A program made the translations under genes and the position numbers. The notes under the pieces were generated by a model. It was not told where the DNA came from. It did no database searches and worked only from the letters and a program-made list of their open reading frames with translations. Shown piece after piece: positions 1-8,374 of a stretch of 64,000 bases of DNA. Numbering within the stretch: position 1 is the stretch's first letter; each line of letters starts with the position of its first letter. Source of the stretch: Barthelona sp. PCE (Eukaryota; Metamonada: BaSk clade); the NCBI GenBank assembly GCA_040285745.1, contig JAUFOR010000008.1:1240001-1304000 (forward strand). The letters are read 5' to 3'.

Positions 1-130
1 TAGACTGCCAGTTACACTTCTCCCGACAGCACCAGGACTTATTGAAGTTGGTGGAATCCAAGTTCAATTCACTTCAATTCATCAAAACAAGCAGAGAAAC
101 GCATCTCTGGGATCGATAATAGTAGAATAG
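1..130 (+). CDS. 3' end of an unidentified gene (partial)
   Basis: A frame open from base 2 runs 42 codons to a TAG at 128-130; the gene starts outside the window. The residues look like the end of a beta-sandwich, alternating hydrophobic strands with a P-G-L-I-E-V-G-G turn and a basic tail. The stop lies 10 bp from the stop of the convergent coiled-coil gene, a spacing seen elsewhere in this window, which supports it as a true 3' end. The piece is too short to assign a family; a trafficking-complex beta-sandwich subunit is one untested possibility. Confidence 0.45.
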   Translation, partial: RLPVTLLPTAPGLIEVGGIQVQFTSIHQNKQRNASLGSIIVE

Positions 131-136
131 AAACAC

Positions 137-142
137 TTTATT
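137..142 (-). terminator. poly(A) signal AATAAA overlapping a stop codon
   Basis: On the minus strand AATAAA begins inside the TAA stop of the 1430-aa coiled-coil gene. This stop-overlapping arrangement recurs in this window. Confidence 0.5.
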
Positions 143-3100
143 ATACAGTTTGCTCCATATTTTGAATAAACGCTGTTAGAGTTGCGCATTTCTCCTTGAG
201 TACATCTACTTCATTAGCATATGCAAGTTCAACACGGCGGAGGCGATCAAGCTCAGCGTGTTCAGCACCACTCAAACCCAGTTCAGGAGTCTGGTTGTTT
301 CTCAACTTCGCAATGAGGGCATGACATTCATTTAATTGCACAGTGAGTGCCTCGTGTGTCGCCTTCAACCCATTCAGATCCTTTTCGCGCTGAACAGCTT
401 CGTCTTCAGCAGCAACCTTTGCGTTTGTCATCTCTGTCAAACTCAGTTCGAGGCTATTTGTCTTCTGAGCACCATCCTCTACAGCAGTCTTCAAGACATC
501 AAGCTGATCGGTGAGTTCCATGACGGTTGTGTCGTTCTCAAGCTCTGTGATCTTTTTCGTTAACTCCTTAATTGTTCGCTCATGCTTGAATTTCTCAGCA
601 GAAAGTGATGCGATCTCGTCTGTGAAGCTGTTGTTCTCGGCAAGATTCGTCTCCAGTTTCCTACGCAGAGTAAGCATATCTCCCTTCTGTGTGCTTAACG
701 CCTCCTCGAGCTTCTTGAGCTTTGATATCTCAATCATAAGCTCCGTTTTCTTACCCTTCAGGTAGTATATCTCATCCTTCATGGCAGTCTCGTTAATGCG
801 CATCAGCTCCATAGCATCGTTGTTGCTCTTAAGCCTGTCTTCAGCGACAGATGAACGTGAATCAAGTTCTCCATTGAGCTTAGAAAGCTCTTCAAACTTC
901 ATCTGGAGTGCACTGAGCTTCTCCTCCACATGCTCCTTTTCTTGCTTGGTGTTCTTCAAATCTGCCAACTGCTCTTCCGCAAAAATCATTTGTGTTCGGA
1001 TGTTGCTCAAATCTGCCTCCTGTGTAGCAAATGACTCTCTTAGAGTGCGTAGCTCAGCATCAAGAAGCTCCTTCTCGCGAATAACGCCACCGTTCTCGTC
1101 CAAGTGCAACTTCTCAGCTGTCAAGATCTTTGCCTTTAGTTTTTTGACATCTGTCTTGTAATCAGCAAGCTGCAACTCAAGCTCCTTAACAGTTTGGTTG
1201 TACACGTCACGAACATCAATAGTTTCGGCCAATTCATCTTTGATGGCGCTGTTTTGTTTCATCAACTCGTCCAAGCTCTCTTGATGAGCTGAAGCTGATT
1301 CCTTTGCTTGTTGAGAGATTGATCTAATTTTATCGTTGAGCTCAACGTTCTCTGATCGCAGCATTCGCACTTGACTTTCAGTAAGGCGCAATTCCTCGTT
1401 TAACTTTGATTTTGCATCTTCACCGTCTCCGAGCTGAGATGAATAACTGTCAATGGTGTTCTCAAGTTCACGAATACGATGATCACGTTGCTCAATAGTC
1501 TTAACAAGATCGTTATTAATACCGTTATAGTTGTTAATCTCAGACCTCGCATCTGCAAGTGATGCGTTGAGTGCATCAATCTGTGCAAGGTGGTCCTCGA
1601 TCGTCTTCTCCAAGCGCGTTATATTGTCGTTCTTTGTAACAATCGTCTTGCAGTAAGATTTAAGCGATGAATCAGTGTGAGAAATAATGCTGCTAACAAA
1701 CGCTTTGGCGCCTGCAACCTGTTTGCGCATTGTCATGAGCTGGGCCTCGAGTTGATCCATACGCTCATTTTTCTCGGATAATACCTTGGCGACAGTATCG
1801 ACGCTCAAAGCAGTCATGTCAGTGTGCATATCACGCAACATGTCCTTGAGATGAAGAATGCGCTCGTCACGCTCCTCAATGGCCTGTTTAGAGTTCTGAA
1901 CAATCTTGTTCAGCGTGTGCACTTGGCCGTTTGCCTGCTGGATTTTCTCCTGAGCAGAAACAAGCGACTCAGTGGTTTCCTGTAACGAGTCCATGATCTC
2001 ACCGATGCGGTTGTCACGCTCGGTGAGTTGTTCTGTGCTTGCCTCACGAGCCTCATCAGCATCGCGTTCAAGCTGGGTGATCTCATCAATCTTCAACGAA
2101 ATGGTCTCCTTTAGCAGTGAAACTGTGTTACCATAATCGGCAATCTCGCCATCACGATGCTGAACCTCGCTGATAAGGTCAGATATCTGCTTATCAAGTG
2201 CCTGAACTTCTTCAGCATGCTTGGCAACTGTAGAATCACCGCTGCTAAGAATTGTTTGAATTTCCAACGCTTTCTGTGTGATCTCGTCCTCTTTCTCGAC
2301 GATTGTACGTTCCTTATCACTAATCTCACCACGCAATTCAGCTACCCGTGACTCTAGCTCACCAATGGCGGAGATGCGTTCCTTAACAACTTCATCCTTC
2401 TCGGCAATGGTTACAAGCAAACTGTCAATTTCATCCTTGTACTTGGCCTTTAAGCGATCCACAAGCTGTTTCTCGGATATTAAATCAATCTCCATGGCTG
2501 ATAACTTCTCCTCCAGTTCACACTTGTCACGATCAAGACGATCAATAACATCAGACATCTCTGCCTTTGACTTGGCCCACTTCTCGGCCTCTTCCTCAGA
2601 AAGAATATCCTTATCAACAATGACTGCTTCCAAGTCAGCAACCTCCTTGGCCAAAGTAATCTTCTCAGATTCAAAAGTGTTGCGCTCGTTTTCTGTTGCG
2701 CTCTGGCTCGAACGTAACTCAGAAATCTTCTGCATCATCTCCTCAACCTGACACACAGCTGCGATCTTATCACGACGCATCTGTTCAAGCTCGGACTTGT
2801 GTCCGCTCTCCAACTTGGCAATCATGCTGCGCTCATCACTCAGTTTCAAACGTAGGTTATGCACCTCCTCCTTAACACGGGCTAGGTCCTTGTCACGGGT
2901 AGCGAGGTTCACTTCGCTCTTCTCTAGCTGAGCGGTCGCCTCTTTCAGCTTGTCTGCGCTTGTCTGCAATAAAGACTGGGCTTCCTCATCCTGGGCTTGG
3001 AGCAGCTGCTCTAGTTGAATGAAGCTTGTTTCAAGTTCGTCGTAGCTCATGTTCATCTCGTTGAGATCTGCCATGAGACGTTGGTTCTCAGCCGTAAGCT

Positions 3101-4433
3101 CTGAGTTATCATCCATAGTAGTCTTCAACTCTCGTTCTAAAACCTTATGCTGCGCTGTATGTGATTCGATCAAGTCGCTCTTCTCTTCAACGAGACTTGT
3201 GAGTTCGTTACGGTAGTTCTGAAGCTTGGATTCGACCGCCTTCAACTGATTAGCATGAAGTGTGGCAGCGTTCTGCTTCTCTCTTTTCAGTGATGAAATC
3301 TCTTCATTTAGCTGACCAATAAGCTCAGCATTGTTCATCTTCGTTGAACGGAAGCTCTCAATATTCTCCTTCAAGTTCTCAGAATTGCTCATCAATAAAT
3401 CTTCATAGTGCAACTTTGTTTTCTCAATCTCTCTTTCAAAATTCTCTCTCATCTTCACATTCTCCTCTTGGAGAGATGCGACGCGGCTAGTAAGCTCGAC
3501 ACGCTCCTCTCCGAAGCGTTTGTCACGATCTTGACTGATTGACTGAGTGGCAACCTGCTTCTTAAGTGCCTCAGCATACTTTGATGATAAATCATCGAGC
3601 TTCTCCTGAAGTGAAGTAACAAGCACATCTTTTGATGCAAGTTGGTCCTCGTGTAGGTTTCTAATCTCCTGCACACTGCTCTCAAGGTTTAAAAGACTGT
3701 TCTCCTTTGTTTTGAGTAATGAAACTGTTTGTTCAAGTTGCTGTTTCGAATCAGCTAGTTGTAATGTGATGATCTGGTTCTGGGTCTGTAAATCAACAAT
3801 TTTCTGCTCCATCTCATGCATCTCGGTTACATGGCGTTTATCAACTGTTTCCATTGCGCTGGTTTTGTCTTTCTCGAATGAAAGCAGTTGTTGACGCAGA
3901 GTATCACGCTCGTCGCTCAAAACACTGCTCAGGTGGCGGGCTTGCTGAAGATCTTCATCCTTTAAACGAATTTGAAGATGCAAGTCCTCAATCTTTGTTG
4001 ATAACATAGATTGTTCATGGTTTTTGATCGAATCATCCTTACGGAGAGCCTCCAGTTGGGACATGAGCCCATCAATCTGCTCCTTATACCTGCTTTCGAC
4101 CTTTGTGAATTTCTCAGAGTTGGAAATAATGGTAGTATCCAGGATAGAACGCTGCATCTCCAGCTTCTCGATCTTTTCATTCTGCTCGTGGATCTGCTGC
4201 GTCATATCCGTAATGCGAAGTTGCAAACCACTAATCTCACCAGACTTCTCCTTCAACTGAACCTCGGAGGATAAAGCGGTCTTGGTAGTTGTCTTGGGGG
4301 ATGCAAAGGGTGAAATGACCGTATCAGGAACAACCCTGCTGCTTGATACAGCCAATGTTGAATTTAAACGAGGGGTATGTCTACTTCTCAACAAATCCAG
4401 TTTGGCTTGCAAGTCCTTCAGGTTGGTAGACAT
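141..4433 (-). CDS. giant coiled-coil protein, 1430 aa
   Basis: The single uninterrupted frame begins at an ATG. A short Ser/Pro/Thr-rich head (about residues 15-60) precedes almost continuous heptad-type coiled coil to the C-terminus, rich in Glu, Lys, Leu, Asp and Ser. No kinesin or myosin motor, GRIP or other globular domain was seen. Such proteins usually act as spacers or scaffolds at basal bodies, Golgi or the cytoskeleton, but nothing here fixes the location. By-eye similarity to myosin tails, golgins or SMC arms would be composition-driven and should not be trusted. Coding is well supported by length and by the absence of stops in a region of ordinary base composition. Confidence 0.85.
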   Translation of the reverse strand: MSTNLKDLQAKLDLLRSRHTPRLNSTLAVSSSRVVPDTVISPFASPKTTTKTALSSEVQLKEKSGEISGLQLRITDMTQQIHEQNEKIEKLEMQRSILDTTIISNSEKFTKVESRYKEQIDGLMSQLEALRKDDSIKNHEQSMLSTKIEDLHLQIRLKDEDLQQARHLSSVLSDERDTLRQQLLSFEKDKTSAMETVDKRHVTEMHEMEQKIVDLQTQNQIITLQLADSKQQLEQTVSLLKTKENSLLNLESSVQEIRNLHEDQLASKDVLVTSLQEKLDDLSSKYAEALKKQVATQSISQDRDKRFGEERVELTSRVASLQEENVKMRENFEREIEKTKLHYEDLLMSNSENLKENIESFRSTKMNNAELIGQLNEEISSLKREKQNAATLHANQLKAVESKLQNYRNELTSLVEEKSDLIESHTAQHKVLERELKTTMDDNSELTAENQRLMADLNEMNMSYDELETSFIQLEQLLQAQDEEAQSLLQTSADKLKEATAQLEKSEVNLATRDKDLARVKEEVHNLRLKLSDERSMIAKLESGHKSELEQMRRDKIAAVCQVEEMMQKISELRSSQSATENERNTFESEKITLAKEVADLEAVIVDKDILSEEEAEKWAKSKAEMSDVIDRLDRDKCELEEKLSAMEIDLISEKQLVDRLKAKYKDEIDSLLVTIAEKDEVVKERISAIGELESRVAELRGEISDKERTIVEKEDEITQKALEIQTILSSGDSTVAKHAEEVQALDKQISDLISEVQHRDGEIADYGNTVSLLKETISLKIDEITQLERDADEAREASTEQLTERDNRIGEIMDSLQETTESLVSAQEKIQQANGQVHTLNKIVQNSKQAIEERDERILHLKDMLRDMHTDMTALSVDTVAKVLSEKNERMDQLEAQLMTMRKQVAGAKAFVSSIISHTDSSLKSYCKTIVTKNDNITRLEKTIEDHLAQIDALNASLADARSEINNYNGINNDLVKTIEQRDHRIRELENTIDSYSSQLGDGEDAKSKLNEELRLTESQVRMLRSENVELNDKIRSISQQAKESASAHQESLDELMKQNSAIKDELAETIDVRDVYNQTVKELELQLADYKTDVKKLKAKILTAEKLHLDENGGVIREKELLDAELRTLRESFATQEADLSNIRTQMIFAEEQLADLKNTKQEKEHVEEKLSALQMKFEELSKLNGELDSRSSVAEDRLKSNNDAMELMRINETAMKDEIYYLKGKKTELMIEISKLKKLEEALSTQKGDMLTLRRKLETNLAENNSFTDEIASLSAEKFKHERTIKELTKKITELENDTTVMELTDQLDVLKTAVEDGAQKTNSLELSLTEMTNAKVAAEDEAVQREKDLNGLKATHEALTVQLNECHALIAKLRNNQTPELGLSGAEHAELDRLRRVELAYANEVDVLKEKCATLTAFIQNMEQTV

Positions 4434-4557
4434 CTGAAGAATCCCGTTCTGTTGGTGAAAAAGAAAACAAATTTAAGTACAAGTAAACTGGTCGTGTTAT
4501 CGTTTAAACTTCTCTTTTCATTTATCAACTGTTTTCTTGGGCTTAATGTAGAGTGTA

Positions 4558-6108
4558 ATGCGATTATTTTTTTTGTTGCTGGTGTTTACTCCAGCTTTCT
4601 GTTACATTATCAATACTTCAACGATTGTTGATTCGATTACAGTCATAAACACATACGCATTCACAAATAGGGGTGTTGTGCATAATTTAACAGTCAACTA
4701 CAGGGGTACCAACGATGTTGGAACTGTTGGGATTCTTTTTCAACATATAGACGAGTATAACAGGCTCGTACAACACAGTAGAGGCAACTTCTCCACCCCC
4801 TGCAAACTCTTTTACAATGAAACATTTGCAAATGATCACCGGGGTCAATACTTTACAGAAGCTTTCTTTTCCGCTCCAAATGAGACTCAAATCACAGGCA
4901 CTGCCTTCGATGTGCCGCGTGCCGGTGTATACTATCTCACAGTAGCTCCTCTTACGGATACCTGCTTTGGTGATTCGGAGCTAGATTTGTTTTATGTTCC
5001 AATGAATGGTAATCATCATCTGACAGCAATGTTCATCTCGGTCCCGAAAACGCAGCAAATTTTCTGTATCATTCATGTTTTGTGTTTTTTTGTTGTTTCC
5101 TATATTTTATTCAAATTTAAAGCAAATGTTCCAACATATTTTTCCCTTTTTGCTGTTTTCTTCATTATGGATGCACTGTATGCTTACTGGAGATACCGTA
5201 TTTTTAAAGAATACGATGATATAGGAACGTACCCTTCGGATACAATCATGAGAGTATTTGGTTATCTGAGCAACGTGATGCTGACCGTGCCAATGATGCT
5301 TTGTGCTAAAGGAGTGCAAATAACAAGACTCAGTCTTACTCATTCAGAGCGTAGGTCCTTTGTGATTATGTCGCTATTGTTTTTTGCCTTGCTCTTCCTT
5401 CCTTTCCCATCAAATAATCTTGCATTCATCATACCCGCATTCTTCATGTATTCAGGTGTTGAGATCAATCTGAAGGTCCTCATACTGCAGACTCAGCGTG
5501 CTCATCACATTGAGCCAAGACCCCTTCTTTCAGTCGGGGATCTACCAAGGCGTTGGAACCTGATTGTGAGAAGAAGCACTTGTATATGTGTTAGGCATAC
5601 TTCCAAACACCACAACTTCCACTATCCTGTGAGCAGGAAAGTACGTCTTTATTCTGCATTTAAACGTTTGTTCACAGCATATTTACTCATGATGGCTGCG
5701 TTTGTTACCGCAATAACAGTAATTTGGATACGATTCATGGATTTCAGCTACGTTTTTGCATTAATATACATTAGTGAGATAGTTCTTGTATTCTCTATCG
5801 TCATTATTGTGTGTGCTGCTATGGACTTCACGAATGAAAATCCAATAGTAGACGATCAGCTAATACTTGAGATGAATCTTGATAATATTAGTTTTGTCAC
5901 CGGTGGTAAATTCGGTTCACTTGCTGCACCGTTGTGTTCACAATGCTTCTACAAGACTGATTCGCTACATAGTATCCCAAATGTCTTGCCTCCAAACCGA
6001 AGCAGCATGTCTTACACTGCTGTTGAAATCGAAGAGAGTGCGATTATCTCATTACAGGATCAGGATAGTGAAGATGACATTAGTATAATTGAACATGGTA
6101 TGGTATGA
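4558..6108 (+). CDS. GPR180/TMEM145-like seven-TM protein (GOST family)
   Basis: The 516-aa protein starts with a signal peptide (about residues 1-16). A luminal domain of about 150 residues follows, with several N-glycosylation sequons (NLT, NFS, NET twice). Seven hydrophobic segments then begin near residue 168 (I-F-C-I-I-H-V-L). A loop motif M-L-C-A-K-G-V-Q-I-T-R matches the A-K-G-W-x-I-T-R signature of the Rhodopsin-like GpcrRhopsn4 domain of GPR180/TMEM145, part of the GOST group of GOLD-domain seven-TM proteins that act in Golgi or endosome trafficking. The acidic cytosolic tail ends in E-H-G-M-V. The start ATG directly precedes the hydrophobic signal sequence. The ligand and exact subgroup are unknown. 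Confidence 0.6.
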   Translation: MRLFFLLLVFTPAFCYIINTSTIVDSITVINTYAFTNRGVVHNLTVNYRGTNDVGTVGILFQHIDEYNRLVQHSRGNFSTPCKLFYNETFANDHRGQYFTEAFFSAPNETQITGTAFDVPRAGVYYLTVAPLTDTCFGDSELDLFYVPMNGNHHLTAMFISVPKTQQIFCIIHVLCFFVVSYILFKFKANVPTYFSLFAVFFIMDALYAYWRYRIFKEYDDIGTYPSDTIMRVFGYLSNVMLTVPMMLCAKGVQITRLSLTHSERRSFVIMSLLFFALLFLPFPSNNLAFIIPAFFMYSGVEINLKVLILQTQRAHHIEPRPLLSVGDLPRRWNLIVRRSTCICVRHTSKHHNFHYPVSRKVRLYSAFKRLFTAYLLMMAAFVTAITVIWIRFMDFSYVFALIYISEIVLVFSIVIIVCAAMDFTNENPIVDDQLILEMNLDNISFVTGGKFGSLAAPLCSQCFYKTDSLHSIPNVLPPNRSSMSYTAVEIEESAIISLQDQDSEDDISIIEHGMV

Positions 6109-6117
6109 TCAATATTA

Positions 6118-6124
6118 AGTAAAC
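6118..6124 (+). terminator. AGTAAAC poly(A)-type signal
   Basis: It lies 10 bp after the stop of the GPR180-like gene and fits the AGTRAAY form known from Giardia. Function is inferred from position only. Confidence 0.4.
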
Positions 6125-6133
6125 ATTTACATA

Positions 6134-7030
6134 TTATCTGCGACCTTTAACAATATTCTTTGGTTTAGGAGCTGTCTTGAGAGCAGCTTCATAATCCATA
6201 ACACCTTGCTCGGTTCTAATACCGGCCTTGGCCTGAACAAAGAAAGGAACAGATTGCCACTCTAGCTTGAAAGAGCACTTACCAATCTTCTGACCGTTAT
6301 CAGCGATAAGGTTACCATTATGTGAGGTGCTTGATCCTTCACCCTTGGGAAGCTTGTTTTCGATCTTGATACTGGCTGTTCCGAGTAAGGCTGAACCAAT
6401 AAGTCTTTTTCTGTAAGCCTTGAACACGAACTCTTCTTCTACGAAAGAACGAATGCCGCGGTATGAACCGGACACAATGTCATTCACAGCGTCCCACTTG
6501 GGGCGATCTGTGGATGAAATCACACCACTCTCAACAGTCTTATTCTCACTCTTGAGGGTGATCGAGCACCAGTAATCTTCACGATCGGGCTGATCAAGAT
6601 TGAATGAAACGGCAGAGGGCTTCATGACGACCTTTCCAACGTGCTGAACGGAGATATTAGCTCTAATACGGCCAACAAAGGTGTTCATTTGGGCGTTGAA
6701 AATTGCTAAATCAATTGAGCTGGGACCTGTGAGCATAGTGTGGAAATCAACACCGACTGTGCCCATCAGTTCATCGCTCATAATACGATTACGCTCGTAC
6801 ACTTCAATTTGGAAGGCCAAGCTATCAGTAATATCATCTTCATTCAACTCGAGCTCAAAGGTCTTGTTGAATTTAAAAACAGGGTTGAGGTTATCCCAGA
6901 TTGTGTCTGTTTTGTAAGTTTGACCTCCAATGAGAAAGTGAATCTGGGTATCATTACTGTTACCATCCATAGGCTGGACTTGGGCACTAACGTTGGAAAT
7001 TGTGAAAATGAACTTTGTATCACGGTTCAT
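6134..7030 (-). CDS. double C2-domain protein
   Basis: The 298-aa soluble protein reads as two C2-like beta-sandwich domains. The first (about residues 5-125) has the typical D-N-L-N-P-V-F-K-F-N-K-T-F-E-L turn and a D-E-L-M-G-T-V strand. The second (about 130-260) has D-R-P-K-W-D and L-I-G-S-A-L-L-G-T-A. The tail is basic (K-P-K-N-I-V-K-G-R-R). C2 domains bind membranes, often with Ca2+; the acidic calcium-loop residues are only partly present, so Ca2+ dependence is uncertain. No TM segment is present, unlike synaptotagmin or ferlin. The gene is convergent with the GPR180-like gene, 25 bp away. Confidence 0.65.
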   Translation of the reverse strand: MNRDTKFIFTISNVSAQVQPMDGNSNDTQIHFLIGGQTYKTDTIWDNLNPVFKFNKTFELELNEDDITDSLAFQIEVYERNRIMSDELMGTVGVDFHTMLTGPSSIDLAIFNAQMNTFVGRIRANISVQHVGKVVMKPSAVSFNLDQPDREDYWCSITLKSENKTVESGVISSTDRPKWDAVNDIVSGSYRGIRSFVEEEFVFKAYRKRLIGSALLGTASIKIENKLPKGEGSSTSHNGNLIADNGQKIGKCSFKLEWQSVPFFVQAKAGIRTEQGVMDYEAALKTAPKPKNIVKGRR

Positions 7031-7322
7031 GATGAATTGAGATTAAAGAAAGGAGAAAAAAGTATATTCAAGCTGTTATATACATGGTGGCATTCCGAAG
7101 ACCACCATGTTGTACGTTTTACCCACCTTACATCACATATTTTTGCGTTTCACGCCTTAAAAAAAAAAACTACCAAAAATTGGATTTTTTGTGAAATAGT
7201 TTAACGTGGATACTACGACAATACAGGATTCTAGAATATTTGGGAGGGTATGGCAGTATTTTACAGGCTTAAACGTACAAGTGCATAATCACCAAACAAA
7301 TGTTGTACTAAACAGTATTTAT

Positions 7323-7976
7323 TTACTTCCTACGCTTCAGTTCGTTGGCCAACCAGTCAAAGCCCAAATAAATTGAACGAACATCATTCAATGCAGAGCA
7401 AGGTTGAGCAAACCAAGTTTGAGTGAGTTTGTCAAGCTCGACAACCTTAACAACTTCTCTGGGATCAAGAGCATCGGGGAGATCTTGCTTGTTGATGAGA
7501 AGCAACACAGTACATTCTGCCAAACGAGGATCGGACAAAGACTCATGTAATACACACTTGACACATCCTTCTTCACAACCGACACCACCACAGTTAAGAC
7601 GGTTGACATCAGCTGAGTCGATAACGAAGACTACGGCATCTGTATCATCATAATAGTAGTTCCAAAGGTTTCTAAATCTAAAAATTAGTTAGGGTCATAT
7701 TATTATCAGTACACAAATAACTTTGTTAAATGCTCTGGCTTAAGGTATTCCATACGTCTTTTGGCCACCAATATCGTAACAATTAATCTTGAGAGAACCG
7801 ATTTCCAGATCAGTTGCTGAAAACCCAACAGTAATTCTTGTGTCAATGCTAGATTCATCGACGTACTTGAGACGCTTGATGATTGCGGTCTTACCAGCAC
7901 TGTCCAGACCAATTAGAACGATTTTGGCTTCAATTCTCGATAATGCGTTCAAAACTCTTGAAATTAACTTTCCCAT
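7323..7976 (-). CDS. Arf/Arl-type small GTPase with one intron and a Cys cluster
   Basis: Coding parts are 7976-7756 and 7677-7323, giving 191 aa after removal of a 78-nt intron. Gly2 follows Met, as in N-myristoylated Arf proteins. All GTPase motifs are present: G1 G-L-D-S-A-G-K-T (residues 23-30), switch I I-T-V-G-F, G3 Y-D-I-G-G-Q followed across the splice by F-R-N-L-W, G4 N-K-Q-D, and G5-like C-S-A-L. It should act as a membrane-recruited traffic or ciliary switch. Between G3 and G4, the usual helix (about residues 101-117) is replaced by a stretch with Cys103, Cys108, Cys112 and Cys115 (CX4CX3CX2C). The splice is supported by exact restoration of Arf spacing between G-G-Q and L-W. Confidence 0.85.
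7678..7755 (-). other. spliceosomal intron, 78 nt, in the Arl gene
   Basis: On the minus strand the intron starts GTATGG and ends CTAACTAATTTTTAG. Its removal joins Q-K-T to F-R-N-L-W in the Arf family register. Using an AG six bases downstream would also keep frame but would delete two conserved positions. Confidence 0.85.
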
Positions 7977-8374
7977 TGCTTCTTTTGTTGCTGTTTAAGG
8001 CTAAGAAAATAAAAATATAAAGGATAACTCCGTGTTTAAAGGGAGAAACTATTCTGCAAAGCTGAGGTTACAGTTGGAAGCATTCGCACGGTGTCACACT
8101 CCTTTAATGGCTACTCAATGATGCTAAAACCATACTTAAGTCCTTCAACGCACTTCAACAAAGAGAATGGAATATACTAAACCATTGACATATTAGCACA
8201 ATAATTAACTGGTTAACCACATTTTACTTGCATCACAGTTATCAGTTGATTCTCAGAAATTCATAGTAAGGTGAAATTGTATTGTTTTCTCCTTTTCTTC
8301 TCATAGCGAAGTTTTAACGTTCTTTTTGGATAAATTTGATAAATACACGGCATGAAAGTTCTTTGATGCAAAAT
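7977..8374. other. intergenic, no gene recognised
   Basis: This AT-rich spacer lies between the 5' end of the Arl gene and the left arm of the inverted repeat. It should contain the Arl promoter. No open frame of note, tRNA-like fold or repeat was seen. Confidence 0.5.

Noticed and set aside
141-4433. Assignment of the 1430-aa protein to myosin, golgin or SMC families
   Set aside because: Only coiled-coil composition supports it; no diagnostic globular domain present.
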